This document shows positions 54,401-64,000 of a stretch of 64,000 nt of DNA, piece by piece (the stretch's first letter is position 1; each line of letters begins with the position of its first letter). The translations under genes were made by a program, and so were the position numbers. The notes beneath the pieces were generated by a model. It searched no databases. It worked only from the letters and a program-made list of their open reading frames with translations, and was not told the origin of the DNA. Source of the stretch: Codonopsis lanceolata. Taxonomy: Eukaryota > Streptophyta > Magnoliopsida > Asterales > Campanulaceae. The stretch is from the NCBI GenBank assembly GCA_013146195.2, contig CM028380.1, forward strand, positions 85,252,049 to 85,316,048, given 5' to 3'.

Positions 54401-57400
54401 TCATTAATTTGTTTTATTTTCTTTCCTTGATTTTCTTTTATTTTTTTAATTTCTTCTAATTCTTGAATTTGTTTTATGTTTTTTCATATTTTTGTTAACT
54501 TTGTTTCGTTATTTCTTGATCATTTCTTATTTTCATGATTGTTTCTTGATTTTCTTTTTTGTTTCTTCTTCATTAATTTGTTTCTTTTTCTTTCCTTGAT
54601 TTTCTTTTATTTTTTTAATTTCTTCTAATTCTTGAATTTTTTATGTTCTTTTCATATTTTGTTAACTTTCTTTTCGTTATTTTCTTGATCATTTCTTATT
54701 TTCTTGATTGTTTCTTGATTTTATTTTTTTGTTTCTTCTTCATTACTTTGTTTCTTTTTCTTTCCTTGATTTTCTTTTTTTTTTTTTTAACTACATCTAA
54801 TACTTGAATTTTCTTATATTCTTTTCATATTTTTCTTGACTTTGTTTTAATATTTTCTTGATCATTTCTTATTTTCTTGATTGTTTCTTGATTTTCTTTT
54901 TTGTTTCTTCTTCATTAATTTGTTTCTTTTTCTTTCCATGATTTTCTTTAATTTTTTAAATTTCTTCTAATTCTTCAATTTTCTTATGTTCTTTTCATAT
55001 TTTTCTTGATCATTTCTTATTTTCTTGATTGTTTCTTGATTTTCTTTTTTGTTTCTTCTTCATTACTTTGTTTCTTTTTCTTTCCTTGATTTTCTTTTTA
55101 TTTTTTAATTTCTTCTAATTCTTGAATTTTCTTATGTTCTTTTCATATTTTTCTTGATTTTGTTTCGTTATTTTCTTGATAATTTATTATTTTCTTGATT
55201 GTTTCTTGATTTTCTTTTTTGTTTCTTCTTCATTAATTTGTTTCTTTTTCTTTCCTTGATTTTCTTTCAATTTTTTTAATTTCTTCTAATTCTTGAATTT
55301 TTTATGTTCTTTTCATATTTTTCTTGACTTTGTTTCGATATTTTCTTGATCATTTCTTATTTTCTTGATTGTTTCTTTTTTTTTTTGTTTCTTCTTCATT
55401 AATTTGTTTCTTTTTCTTTCCTTGATTTTCTTTTATTTTTTAGTTTCTTCTAATTCTTGAATTTTCTTATGTTCTTTTCATATTTTCTTGATTTTGTTTC
55501 GTTATTTTCTTGATTATTTCTTTTTTCTTCTTCATTAATTTGTTTCTTTTTCTTTCCTTGATTTTCTTTTTTTTTATTTTCTTCTAATTCTTGAATTTTT
55601 TATGTTCTTTTCATATTTTGTTTTGTTTCGTTATTTTCTTGATCATTTCTTATTTTCTTGATTGTTTCTTGATTTTCTTTTTGTTTCTTCTTCATTAATT
55701 TGTTTCTTTTTCTTTCCTTGATTTTCTTTTTATTTTTTAATTTCTTATCTAATTCTTGAATTTTTTTAGTTTCTTTTCTTTCTTGATTTTCTTATTTTCT
55801 TGATTGATTTTTCTTTTTTTCTTTTTTTCTTCTTCATTAATTTGTTTCTTTTTCTTTCCTTGATTTTCTTTTATTTTTTAATTTCTTCTAATTCTTGAAT
55901 TTTCTTATGTTCTTTTCATATTTTTCTTTTGTTTCGTTATTTTCTTGATATTTCTTATTTTTCTTGATTGTTTCTTGATTTTTTTTTTGTTTCTTCTTCA
56001 TTACTTTGTTTCTTTTTCTTTCCTTGATTTTCTTTTTATTTTTTAATTTTTTCTAATTCTTGAATTTTCTTATATTCTTTTCATATTTTTCTTGACTTTG
56101 TTTAATATTTTCTTGATCATTTCTTATTTTCTTGATTGTTTCTTGATTTTCTTTTTGTTTTCTTCTTCATTAATTTGTTTCTTTTTCTTTCCTTGATTTT
56201 CTTTTATTTTTTAATTTCTTCTAATTCTTGAATTTTCTTATGTTCTTTTCATATTTTTCTTGCTTTTGTTTCGTTATTTTCTTGATCATTTCTTATTTTC
56301 TTGATTGTTTCTTGAATTAATTTGTTTCTTTTCTTTCCTTGATTTTCTTTCATTTTTTTAATTTCTTCTAATTCTTGAATTTTTTATATTCTTTTCATAT
56401 TTTTCTTGACTTTGTTTCGATATTTTCTTGATCATTTCTTATTTTCTTGATTTTTCTTTTCTTTTTGTTTCTTCTTCATTAATTTGTTTCTTTTTCTTTC
56501 CTTGATTTTCTTTTATTTTTTAATTTCTTCTAATTCTGAATTTTTTATGTTCTTTTCATATTTTTCTTGATTTTGTTTCGTTATTTTCTTGATCATTTCT
56601 TATTTTCTTGATTGTTTCTTGATTTTCTTTTTCTTTCTTCTTCATTAATTTGTTTCTTTTTCTTTCCTTGATTTTCTTTTATTTTTTAATTTCTTCTAAT
56701 TCTTGAATTTTCTTATGTTCTTTTCATATTTTTTGAACTTTGTTTCGTTATTTTCTTGATCATTTCTTATTTTCTTGATTGTTTCTTGATTTTCTTTTTG
56801 TTTTTCTTCATTAATTTGTTTCTTTTCTTTCCTTGATTTTCTTTTATTTTTTAATTTCTTCTAATTCTTGAATTTTTTTATGTTCTTTTCATATTTTTTT
56901 AACTTTTTTCGTTATTTTCTTGATCATTTCTTATTTTCTTGATTTTAGTTTTTGTTTCTTCTTCATTATTTTGTTTCTTTTTCTTTCCATGATTTTCTTT
57001 AATTCTTTAAATTTCTTCTAATTCTTGAATTTTCTTATGTTCTTTTCATATTTTTTCTTGACTTTGTTTCGTTATTTTTTCTTGATCATTTCTTATTTTT
57101 GATTGTTTCTTGATTTTCTTTTTTTTTTTCTTCTTCATTAATTTGTTTCTTTTTCTTTCCTTGATTTTCTTTTTATTTTTTAATTTCTTCTAATTCTTGA
57201 ATTTTCTTATGTTCTTTTCATATTTTTCTTGACTTTTGTTTTTATTTTCTTGATCATTTCTTATTTTCTTGATTTTCTTTTTTGTTTCTTCTTCATTAAT
57301 TTGTTTCTTTTTCTTTCCTTGATTTTCTTTTATTTTTTTAGTTTCTTCTAATTCTTGAATTTTCTTATGTTCTTTTCATATTTTTCTTGCTTTTGTTTCG

Positions 57401-59566
57401 TTATTTTCTTGATTATTTCTTATTTTCTTCTTCATTAATTTGTTTCTTTTTCTTTCCTTGATTTTCTTTTATTTTTTTAATTTCTTCTAATTCTTGAATT
57501 TTTTTATTTTCTTTTCATATTTTTCTTGACTTTGTTTCGATATTTTCTTGATCATTTCTTATTTTCTGGATTGTTTCTTGATTTTCTTTTTTGTTTCTTC
57601 TTCATTACTTTGTTTCTTTTTCTTTCCTTGATTTTCTTTTTATTTTTTAATAACTTCTAATACTTGAATTTTCTTATATTCTTTTCATATTTTTCTTGAC
57701 TTTGTTTTAATATTTTCTTGATTATTTCTTATTTTCTTTTTTGTTTCTTCTTTATTAATTTGTTTCTTTTTCTTTCCTTGATTTTCTTTTATTTTTTTAG
57801 TTTCTTCTAATTCCTGAATTTTCTTATGTTCTTTTCATATTTTTCTTGCTTTGTTTCTTTATTTTTATTTTCTTGATTGTTTCTTGATTTCTTTATTTTC
57901 TTCTTCATTAATTTGTTTCTTTTTCTTTCCTTGATTTTCTTTTATTTTTTTAATTTCTTCTAATTCTTGAATTTTTTTATGCTCTTTTGATATTTTTGTT
58001 AACTTTGTTTCGTTATTTTCTTGATAATTTCTTATTTTCTTGATTTTCTTTTTTGTTTCTTCTTCATTAATTTGTTTCTTTTTCTTTCCTTGATTTTCTT
58101 TTATTTTTTTAGTTCTTTCTAATTCTTGAATTTTCTTATGTTCTTTTCATATTTTTCTTGGTTTTGTTTCGTTATTTTCTTGATTGTTTCTTTTTCTTTC
58201 CTTGATTTTCTTTTATTTTTTTTAATTTCTTCTAAATCTTGAATTTTCTAATGTTCTTTTCATATTTTTCTTGACTTTGTTTCGATATTTTCTTGACTAT
58301 TTCTTATTTTCTTGATTGTTTCTTCTTCATTACTTTGTTTCTTTTTCTTTCCTTGATTTTCTTTTTATTTTTTAATTTCTTCTAATTCTTGAATTTTCTT
58401 ATGTTCTTTTCATATTTTACTTGATTTTGTTTCGTTATTTTCTTGATCATTTCTTATTTTCTTGATTGTTTCTTGATTTTCTTTTTTGTTTCTTCTTCAT
58501 TAATTTGTTTCTTTTTCTTTCCTTGATTTTCTTTTATTTTTTTAGTTTCTTCTAATTCTTGAATTTTCTTATGTTCTTTTCATATTTTTCTTGCTTTTGT
58601 TTCGTTATTTTCTTGATTATTTATTATTTTCTTGATTGTTTCTTTATTTTCTTCTTCATTAATTTGTTTCTTTTTATTTCCTTGATTTTCTTTCAATTTT
58701 TTAATTTTTTCTAATTCTTGACTTTGTTTCGATATTTTCTTGATCATTTCTTATTTTCTTGATTATTTCTAGATTTTCTTTTTTGTTTCTTCTTCATTAA
58801 TTTGTTTCTTTTTCTTTCCTTGACTTTCCTTTATTTTTTTAGTTTCTTCTGATTGTTTTATTTTCTTCTGTTCTTTTCATATTTTTCTGGATTTTGTTTC
58901 GTTATTTTCTTGATCATTTCTTATTTTCTTGATTGTTTCTTGATATTCTTTTTTCTTTCTTCTTCATTAATTTGTTTTATTTTCTTTCCTTGATTTTCTT
59001 TTATTTTTTAAATTTCTTCTAATTCTTGAATTTTTTTATGTTCTTTTCATAATTTATTTAACTTTGTTTCGTTATTTTCTTGATCATTTCTTATTTTCAT
59101 GATTGTTTCTTGATTTTCTTTTTTGTTTCTTCTTCATTAATTTGTTTCTTTTTCTTTCCTTGATTTTCTTTTATTTTTTTAATTTCTTCTAATTCTTGAA
59201 TTTTTTTATGTTCTTTTCATATTTTTGTTAACTTTGTTTCGTTATTTTCTTGATCATTTCTTATTTTCTTGATTTTAATTTTTGTTTCTTCTTCATTATT
59301 TTGTTTCTTTTTCTTTCCTTGATTTTCTTTTATTTTTTTAATTTCTTCTAATTCTTGAATTTTTTTATGTTCTTTTCATATTTTTGTTAACTTTGTTTCG
59401 TTATTTTCTTGATCATTTCTTATTTTCTTGATTTTAGTTTTTGTTTCTTCTTCATTATTTTGTTTCTTTTTCTTTCCTTGATTTTCTTTTTATTTTTTAA
59501 TTACTTCTAATACTTGAATTTTCTTATATTCTTTTCATATTTTTCTTGACTTTGTTTTAATATTTT
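51483..59566. repeat. Pyrimidine-rich satellite, about 168-bp monomer, with 7-mer higher-order repeat
   Basis: About 8.1 kb of tandem repeats. Each monomer contains TTCTTTTCATATTTTTCTTG, TTCTTGATCATTTCTTATTT, TTTGTTTCTTCTTCATTA and CTTTCCTTGATTTTCTTTT in that order. Using the CATATTTTT word as anchor, the phrase CATATTTTTCTTGATCATTT starts at 51488, 52659, 53827 and 54996, giving three near-identical units of 1171, 1168 and 1169 bp, each made of seven unlike monomers. From about 55100 to 59566 monomers are less regular, with deletions. The + strand is overwhelmingly T and C with few G. No open frame of 60 codons exists on either strand. Confidence 0.93.
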
Positions 59567-60364
59567 TGAGCTGCCTAGCCCAATAAGGCCCAAGCCATGT
59601 GCCACGTGTCAGGCGTGTGTATGCTCCGAGCAAGCGAGCAAAGATGTTACACGAGCAACCGGGCAAAACCTTAGTTTTGGTCAGGCTAGTTACTTGCGAG
59701 ATGGGGGCTCAGTTAAACGAGCAAAATTGATAAACGAGCATCATTGCTCGTCTGCATCAGTAAGAGCTATTAATAGTTGAGGACATTCATGTTCGGTAAA
59801 GATCAAGGTATCAGTTGAGGGTGGTTACACCCGAGCAAGAATCCTGGCCAGCGGTAATGACCGGCAAGTTCTCCGGATAATCCGTTGTCATTAGTGAGCT
59901 AATTAAATGCGTATTTATTAAAGGCCATGACCGTTTGTGGGGCAGTTAATGCCAATCATGGGCAATTAATAGAGATCTTGGGCAGTTAATGCCAATCATG
60001 GGCGGTTATTCATGGTTATGGGCAGTTATGCCTCCGGCGCATATAAAAGCTTGGCAAAAATATGGAGAAAGGTATGCACAATCTAATTCTCTAGCCAAAA
60101 CTCTGTCAAATTGCTTACTCCATTGTTTATCTGAGTACTGATTTACACGCCGGAGGGCCTTTGCAGGGTGTGCCCCTGCCCAGTTCACGTTTGTTCTTTC
60201 ATATTACAGAGTTGGGCTTAGAGGATTCACGCACACGCTTGAAAGCCGTGTTTGGATTGGCTTATTCGGTGCATCCGCATTTCTTGACGCATCGCTTGTT
60301 CCGCTTGGAAACAGTTTTTACGACTTTAAGATTCAGTTAGATATTTTGTGTTTTAGAAGTTTCA
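59567..60364 (+). repeat. Putative 5' LTR of element D
   Basis: The satellite stops at TATTTT and TGAGCTGCC begins. The end is set at GTTTCA (60364), shortly before gag, giving 798 bp with TG...CA ends. No second copy is visible, so limits are provisional, and I cannot match the following TCCTTGGCGGAAAACGG to a tRNA with confidence. Tandem phrases GGGCAGTTAATGCCAATCAT recur at 59940-60030 upstream of the TATA box; GAGCAA words are frequent at 59620-59760. Confidence 0.6.
60042..60048 (+). promoter_or_regulatory. TATA box of element D LTR
   Basis: TATAAAA within CATATAAAAGCTTGG, about 100 bases after the 20-bp tandem repeats that could be U3 enhancer-like units. Transcription would start near 60070-60085. 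Confidence 0.65.
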
Positions 60365-60443
60365 TCCTTGGCGGAAAACGGCGGTAGCGGCAGTCGTAGA
60401 GAGGAGGTACATCAGAATCCCAATTTAATCAAGCCGCTGAATA

Positions 60444-62208
60444 ATGTCCTCCGCCCATGATGCACGCCCCACCAATCAAAGGCGTGGAGTTGATTCACTG
60501 GCTAGAAGCGCTGAAGCTGCAGTTGGGTTAGCTCATGAGTTTCGCGAGGAAGCTTTGCGACAACGAGCTATTTACTTGGGCCGATGCATCGCCTTAACTC
60601 GCATTGATCGCGATGGGCAAGCCGCCATTACCCATCAAATTAGATCCACTATTTGTCGGCCCGAGTCGCAGCAAATGGGGTGTTTCTCGATCGGGTAACC
60701 AGATGAATCCTTTGGTTGTTCACTCCCAACCACGAGTGCATGGTTCTAAGCGTCACGAGCAACCGAAAGGAAGCAAGGCCAGTCATAGGGTTGTTCCTAG
60801 TGTTCACTCAAGGCTGGGACCGTGAGTTGGCGAGGATTCGCCCACGTTGCCGCCGACGTTCGCCTTTCACCACAAAGGTCACATGCTCGCAGACTGCTCA
60901 CCTTCACCGCTGGCGATCGCAGGCCTATAGTCGCTGTCATCACCAAGGGGTTCTTACGTTCATAGGCGTAGAACTCCCTCTCCTAAAAGGTCTCATCGGT
61001 CAGATGCACCTATTGCACAGCTCGTTGGGGCACCTCAGGGACAGGTGGCGCAGGCCGTGGGGGTTCCACAAGCCGTTGCGGTTATGGGACCCCCACAGGT
61101 CCCTCCTTTACCTGTGGTACAGCCTCAGCTCGGGGGTGGTTTGCCTGCAACCATAAACATGCAGGATTTCGAAGAGTTGAAGCGCCGGATGGAGGCCTAG
61201 GAACAAGGCAAGGCTCTAGATGGAAATTTTTTGGGTACATCTGCCAGCCCGTTGGCTCCATGGATCGAGAATGCTCTGCCAGCACAGGGGTTGATATTCC
61301 CCAACATTAAAGAATATACGGGCAAGACCAAGGCCAGGGATTGGTTAATGTCCTTTGAATCCCAAATTGGCCTGGTGACTTCAGATGAGGCATTGAAGAT
61401 CAGGGCTTTTGTTGGCGCGTTGCAAGGAAAAGCTTTAGCTTGGATGGGGGCACTGCCACGACGCTCGATCAACAATTGGGCAGACTTGCGAGCAAAGTTT
61501 TTGGCTGATTTTGGGATGGCGGGTTCGTTGGCGAAGACAAGGGCTGATTTGTCCAAGGTTAAACAAGGCGCACATGAGTCAACAGCGAGTTACCTTGAGA
61601 GGTTTACCAAGGTCTTAGAGCAAGTTCCTGGTCTGACCGAGCAAGAGGTGACATTGTGTTTTGAAACAGGATTACTGGAAGGTGAAGGTGGTTTGCGATC
61701 AGAGTTGAGTATGCGCGAACCAAAGACACAAGCAGAGATGCTCATGCGAGCACAAAAATGGTGTGCCGGGGAGACGGCGAAAAAGGAGAAGAAAAAGGAG
61801 AGCAGTGAAGCTGTGGGAAATGCTAAGGGAAACGGTCAGGCAGGAAGTGGAGGCTACAATAAAAGCAAGTCCCGTTATGATTGGCCGAAGGAGTTTCTCC
61901 GTGAATCAGACTTGACTCCACTCAATACGCTGCGTGAAGATATTATGTACGAGGTTAGGAACGAGCTTCCTAATCCACCTCGCATGAATCCAGCTACTGC
62001 TGGCGAAAGAGATCAGACAAAGAGGTGTGCCTATCATGATGATTATGGGCATACCACAGAGGAGTGTTGGCCGTTGAAGAAGGCCATTCAGAGGTTGATT
62101 AATGAGGGGCGGCTAGATCGCTTCAAGCGAGATGCAGGCAATAGAGGGAATGCCCCTAGGCGGGAAGCCCCACCGATCAGGGGGGGTAATAAATGTCATA
62201 ATGGATGA
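60444..62208 (+). pseudogene. Element D gag
   Basis: Start ATG at 60444 (ARPTNQRRGVDSLARSAEAA) is about 80 bases after the LTR; this frame stops at 60698. The middle (60700-60960) is shifted. A further frame reads RRTPSPKRSHRSD, a Pro/Val/Gln-rich stretch, MQDFEELKRRMEA, then TAG at 61198-61200, then the capsid-like core: IKEYTGKTKARDWLMSFESQ, AFVGALQGKALAWMGAL, YLERFTKVLEQVPGLTEQEV. The knuckle CAYHDDYGHTTEEC is near 62026-62067. A run of seven G (62180-62186) shifts the frame to the end at 62208; the alternative frame continues into protease as VIMDEELTPTQLGKQIYSLS. Confidence 0.82.
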
Positions 62209-63298
62209 GGAGCTCACCCCGACACAGCTTGGCAAGCAGATCTACTCTTTGTCAAAGGTAGTGGAACGACCCGCGACTTTGCAAGATAGTGAATAGGCTA
62301 TTCGCCTTTACTCGCGAGTTGGCGAGTATCGTGGCGTGCGTAGCAATCGTTGATTGTCTCGGCATTGGTTGATGGCTGGGTCGTGCATAGAATTTTGGTG
62401 GATACAAGAGCATGCCGGGACGTAATGTACTATTCTTGCTTCCAGGGGTTGGAATTGAGTGATGATCGTTTGAAGCCTTAAGCTGGGGCTTTAGAAGGTT
62501 TTACTAACCACAAGGTCCCGGTCAAGGGCACCGTCGAGCTAGAGGTGTTCATTGGTGAAGGAAACAAGACCCGGGCTGAAAGGATTACCTTCATGGTAAT
62601 CGACTTGAAATCTCCTTACAACATCATCTTGGGCGTACCGAGTATGGCTAAGTTTCAGATGGTCGCATCAATCCCGCATCAGAGAGCCAAGTTCTATATC
62701 GACTCAAGTGAGTGGGGTGTTCTTGAAGCGGCCAAGCGATCCTCGAGTATGTGCGAGATACACAGAGGAAGAAACATAAGTTAACCTTGGAGGATGGCGA
62801 GCAGAAGGTTATTATCAGTACTAAGGAAACCTCGCATGTGACTGTAGGACCATCAGTGGTAGCGATGGTACAGGAGGATTTGGAGATGGAAGAGAGCTCT
62901 ATGCCGACATCAAGCCTGGGAGCAAAGTCAAACTAAAGCGATCTGATGCTGCGGGCACATGCCGAACAAGAAAAGGTGGCCGAGGAAGGTGTTAATAATC
63001 CTTTGCCGACACTGACGTCGGGGGATTTGAGGGACCAAATGAGGTCGTTGAACCTATGGATGAATCTTTGCCAACAGTCATATCTGAGGAGTCAGTTGAG
63101 GCTATGAATGTAGACCAGCTTGATAAAGTTGAGGATCAAGCTGAGAAGGATGAAAAAGTGGAGTGTGACACGCTCCAAATGCGAGATGAGCTGAGTTTAC
63201 AAAGACAAGACGAGCTGGAAGAGGTGGTCATCAACTCGCTTATCCCGAAAGCGACGATCAAGATTGGTAGAGCGTTGACGCCAGAGGCCGTGGATTAA
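62209..63298 (+). pseudogene. Element D protease and protease-RT linker
   Basis: RILVDTRACRDVMYYSCFQ starts at about 62390; the active-site DTG is DTR here (Asp codon 62401-62403 region), which should abolish proteolysis. GFTNHKVPVKGTVELEVFIG and RAERITFMVIDLKSPYNIIL then GVPSMAKFQMVASIPHQRAK (62500-62690) follow the usual Tat order. Stops occur at 62293-62295 and 62479-62481. The linker (62750-63298) is Glu/Asp-rich in broken frames (EESVEAMNVDQLDKVEDQAE) with no known domain. Confidence 0.8.
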
Positions 63299-64000
63299 GC
63301 GAGGACGCCTTGATGTTTTTGCCTGGCGACCAGAGGATATACAGGGGGTAAGCGAGATCGTGGCCTTGCACCAGCTGAATGTTGATCCAGCTTTCCGACC
63401 AATTCAGCAGCGACCTCGAGTTTACTCGGTGGAAAAGGATCAAGCGATCAAGGAGGAAGTCGAGAAGCTGCTTAAGGCGGATATTATTGAGGAGATACAT
63501 TATCCAACTTGGTTGGCTAATGTAGTTATGGTGAAGAAGTCAAATGGAAAGTGGCGGATGTGTGTTGACTTCACGGATCTGAATAAAGCTTGCCCGAAGG
63601 ACTGTTATCCTCTGCCGAGAATTGACAAGTTGGTCGACGCCATTGCAGGTTCGAGCCTCGCCTTTTATCGATGCCTATTCTCGGTACCATCGTGAAGATG
63701 GTCGAGCAGATAAGGCTCGACTTTTTCGAGCAACAGGGGGTCAGATTGTTACAAGATGATGCCTTTTGGCTTGAAGAATGCTGGAGCTACTTACCAAAGG
63801 ATGGTGAATAAGGTGTTTAGCTCGCAGCTCGGGAGAAACGTGGAGGCTTATATAGATGATATGGTGGTCAAGACCAAGGGGAGCGAGCATACAGAGGATT
63901 TGGGCGAGACCTTTGCCAATCTCAGGAAAAACAGTATGAAGTTGAATCCGAGCAAATGTGTGTTCGGGGTAAAGGCTGGCAAGTTCCTCGGATTTATGGT
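63299..64000 (+). pseudogene. Element D reverse transcriptase, N-terminal part
   Basis: DVFAWRPEDIQG-like start near 63310, then LNVDPAFRPIQQRPRVYS, KADIIEEIHYPTWLANVVMV and CVDFTDLNKACPKDCYPLPR (63360-63640). After a frameshift come FIDAYSRYH, MMPFGLKNAGATYQRM and the catalytic box YIDD at 63849-63860 followed by MVVKTKGSEHTEDL, ending at the window edge in GKFLGFM. The block 63690-63760 is scrambled by indels. The catalytic box is intact although the frame is not. Confidence 0.85.

Larger units (their letters stand above)
59567..64000 (+). mobile_element. Tat/Retand-type Ty3/gypsy element D, 5' part
   Basis: LTR (59567-60364), gag (60444-62208), protease (62209-62780), linker, and RT start (63300-64000), then cut by the window. 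YHDDYGHTTEECWPLKKAIQ and MCVDFTDLNKACPKDCYPLP are hallmark motifs of the Tat lineage. The left flank is satellite, so D inserted into the array, and its 3' flank should be satellite again. Confidence 0.85.

Noticed and set aside
51483..59566. CRISPR-like array or coding repeat
   Set aside because: No constant-repeat/unique-spacer pattern and no open frames; it is a plant satellite.
60716..61156. 146-codon + strand frame in element D
   Set aside because: Runs in a different frame from the gag segments, with His/Arg/Ser-rich random composition; a shadow of gag.

Overview
This is a repeat-dominated stretch of a flowering-plant nuclear genome, probably a eudicot and probably pericentromeric or otherwise gene-poor. 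It holds plant-type Ty3/gypsy and Ty1/copia elements, primer sites matching plant tRNAs, a plant mobile domain (PMD) gene and an F-box/FBD fragment. I see no intact host gene. Most of the window can be explained as LTR retrotransposons inserted into one another, and several boundaries are fixed by exact 5-bp target-site duplications (TSDs).

Layout. 1-23638 is the 3' part of a + strand Tat-lineage element (A): an antisense PMD gene remnant, a 3' non-coding region, a polypurine tract and the 3' LTR. Two younger elements sit inside A. A non-autonomous LTR element lies on the minus strand at 4172-11638 (TSD ACCGG, tRNA-Asp primer site, one ORF). An internally deleted Tekay-type chromovirus lies at 12554-22357 (TSD AGTTA). 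A itself sits, in opposite orientation, in the protease region of a second element of the same family (B, minus strand, 5' LTR at 28781-30584). B's gag also carries a solo LTR at 25723-27028 (TSD GTTGG).

30585-33804 is the only stretch with host-like remnants: a 215-bp tandem duplication, a perfect 13-bp stem-loop, a Mutator-like MITE with an 11-bp TSD, and an F-box/FBD exon with two stop codons. 33805-40124 is the 3' part of a minus-strand SIRE-like copia element, cut off by a 100-N assembly gap. 40225-51482 is a second Tekay element (minus strand, decayed but with most domains traceable) whose reverse transcriptase is split by a 3.6-kb solo LTR of a related Tekay family (TSD CGGTG).

51483-59566 is about 8 kb of strongly pyrimidine-biased satellite with a roughly 168-bp monomer. 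Its first 3.5 kb is organised as three copies of a seven-monomer higher-order repeat of about 1170 bp. 59567-64000 is the start of a + strand Tat/Retand-type element (LTR, gag, protease, start of RT) that runs off the window.

The genes do not form a host pathway. They are retroelement gag, protease, RT, RNase H, integrase and chromodomain fragments, nearly all broken. The most unusual items are the satellite with its higher-order repeat, the spliceable antisense PMD gene in a Tat element, paired GC-rich hairpins in the non-autonomous LTR family, a Tyr/Asn/Pro-rich protein encoded by that family, and a fossil primer site inside the Tat LTR. Positions and motifs come from reading the sequence; lineage names are assignments from remembered family features and were not searched.
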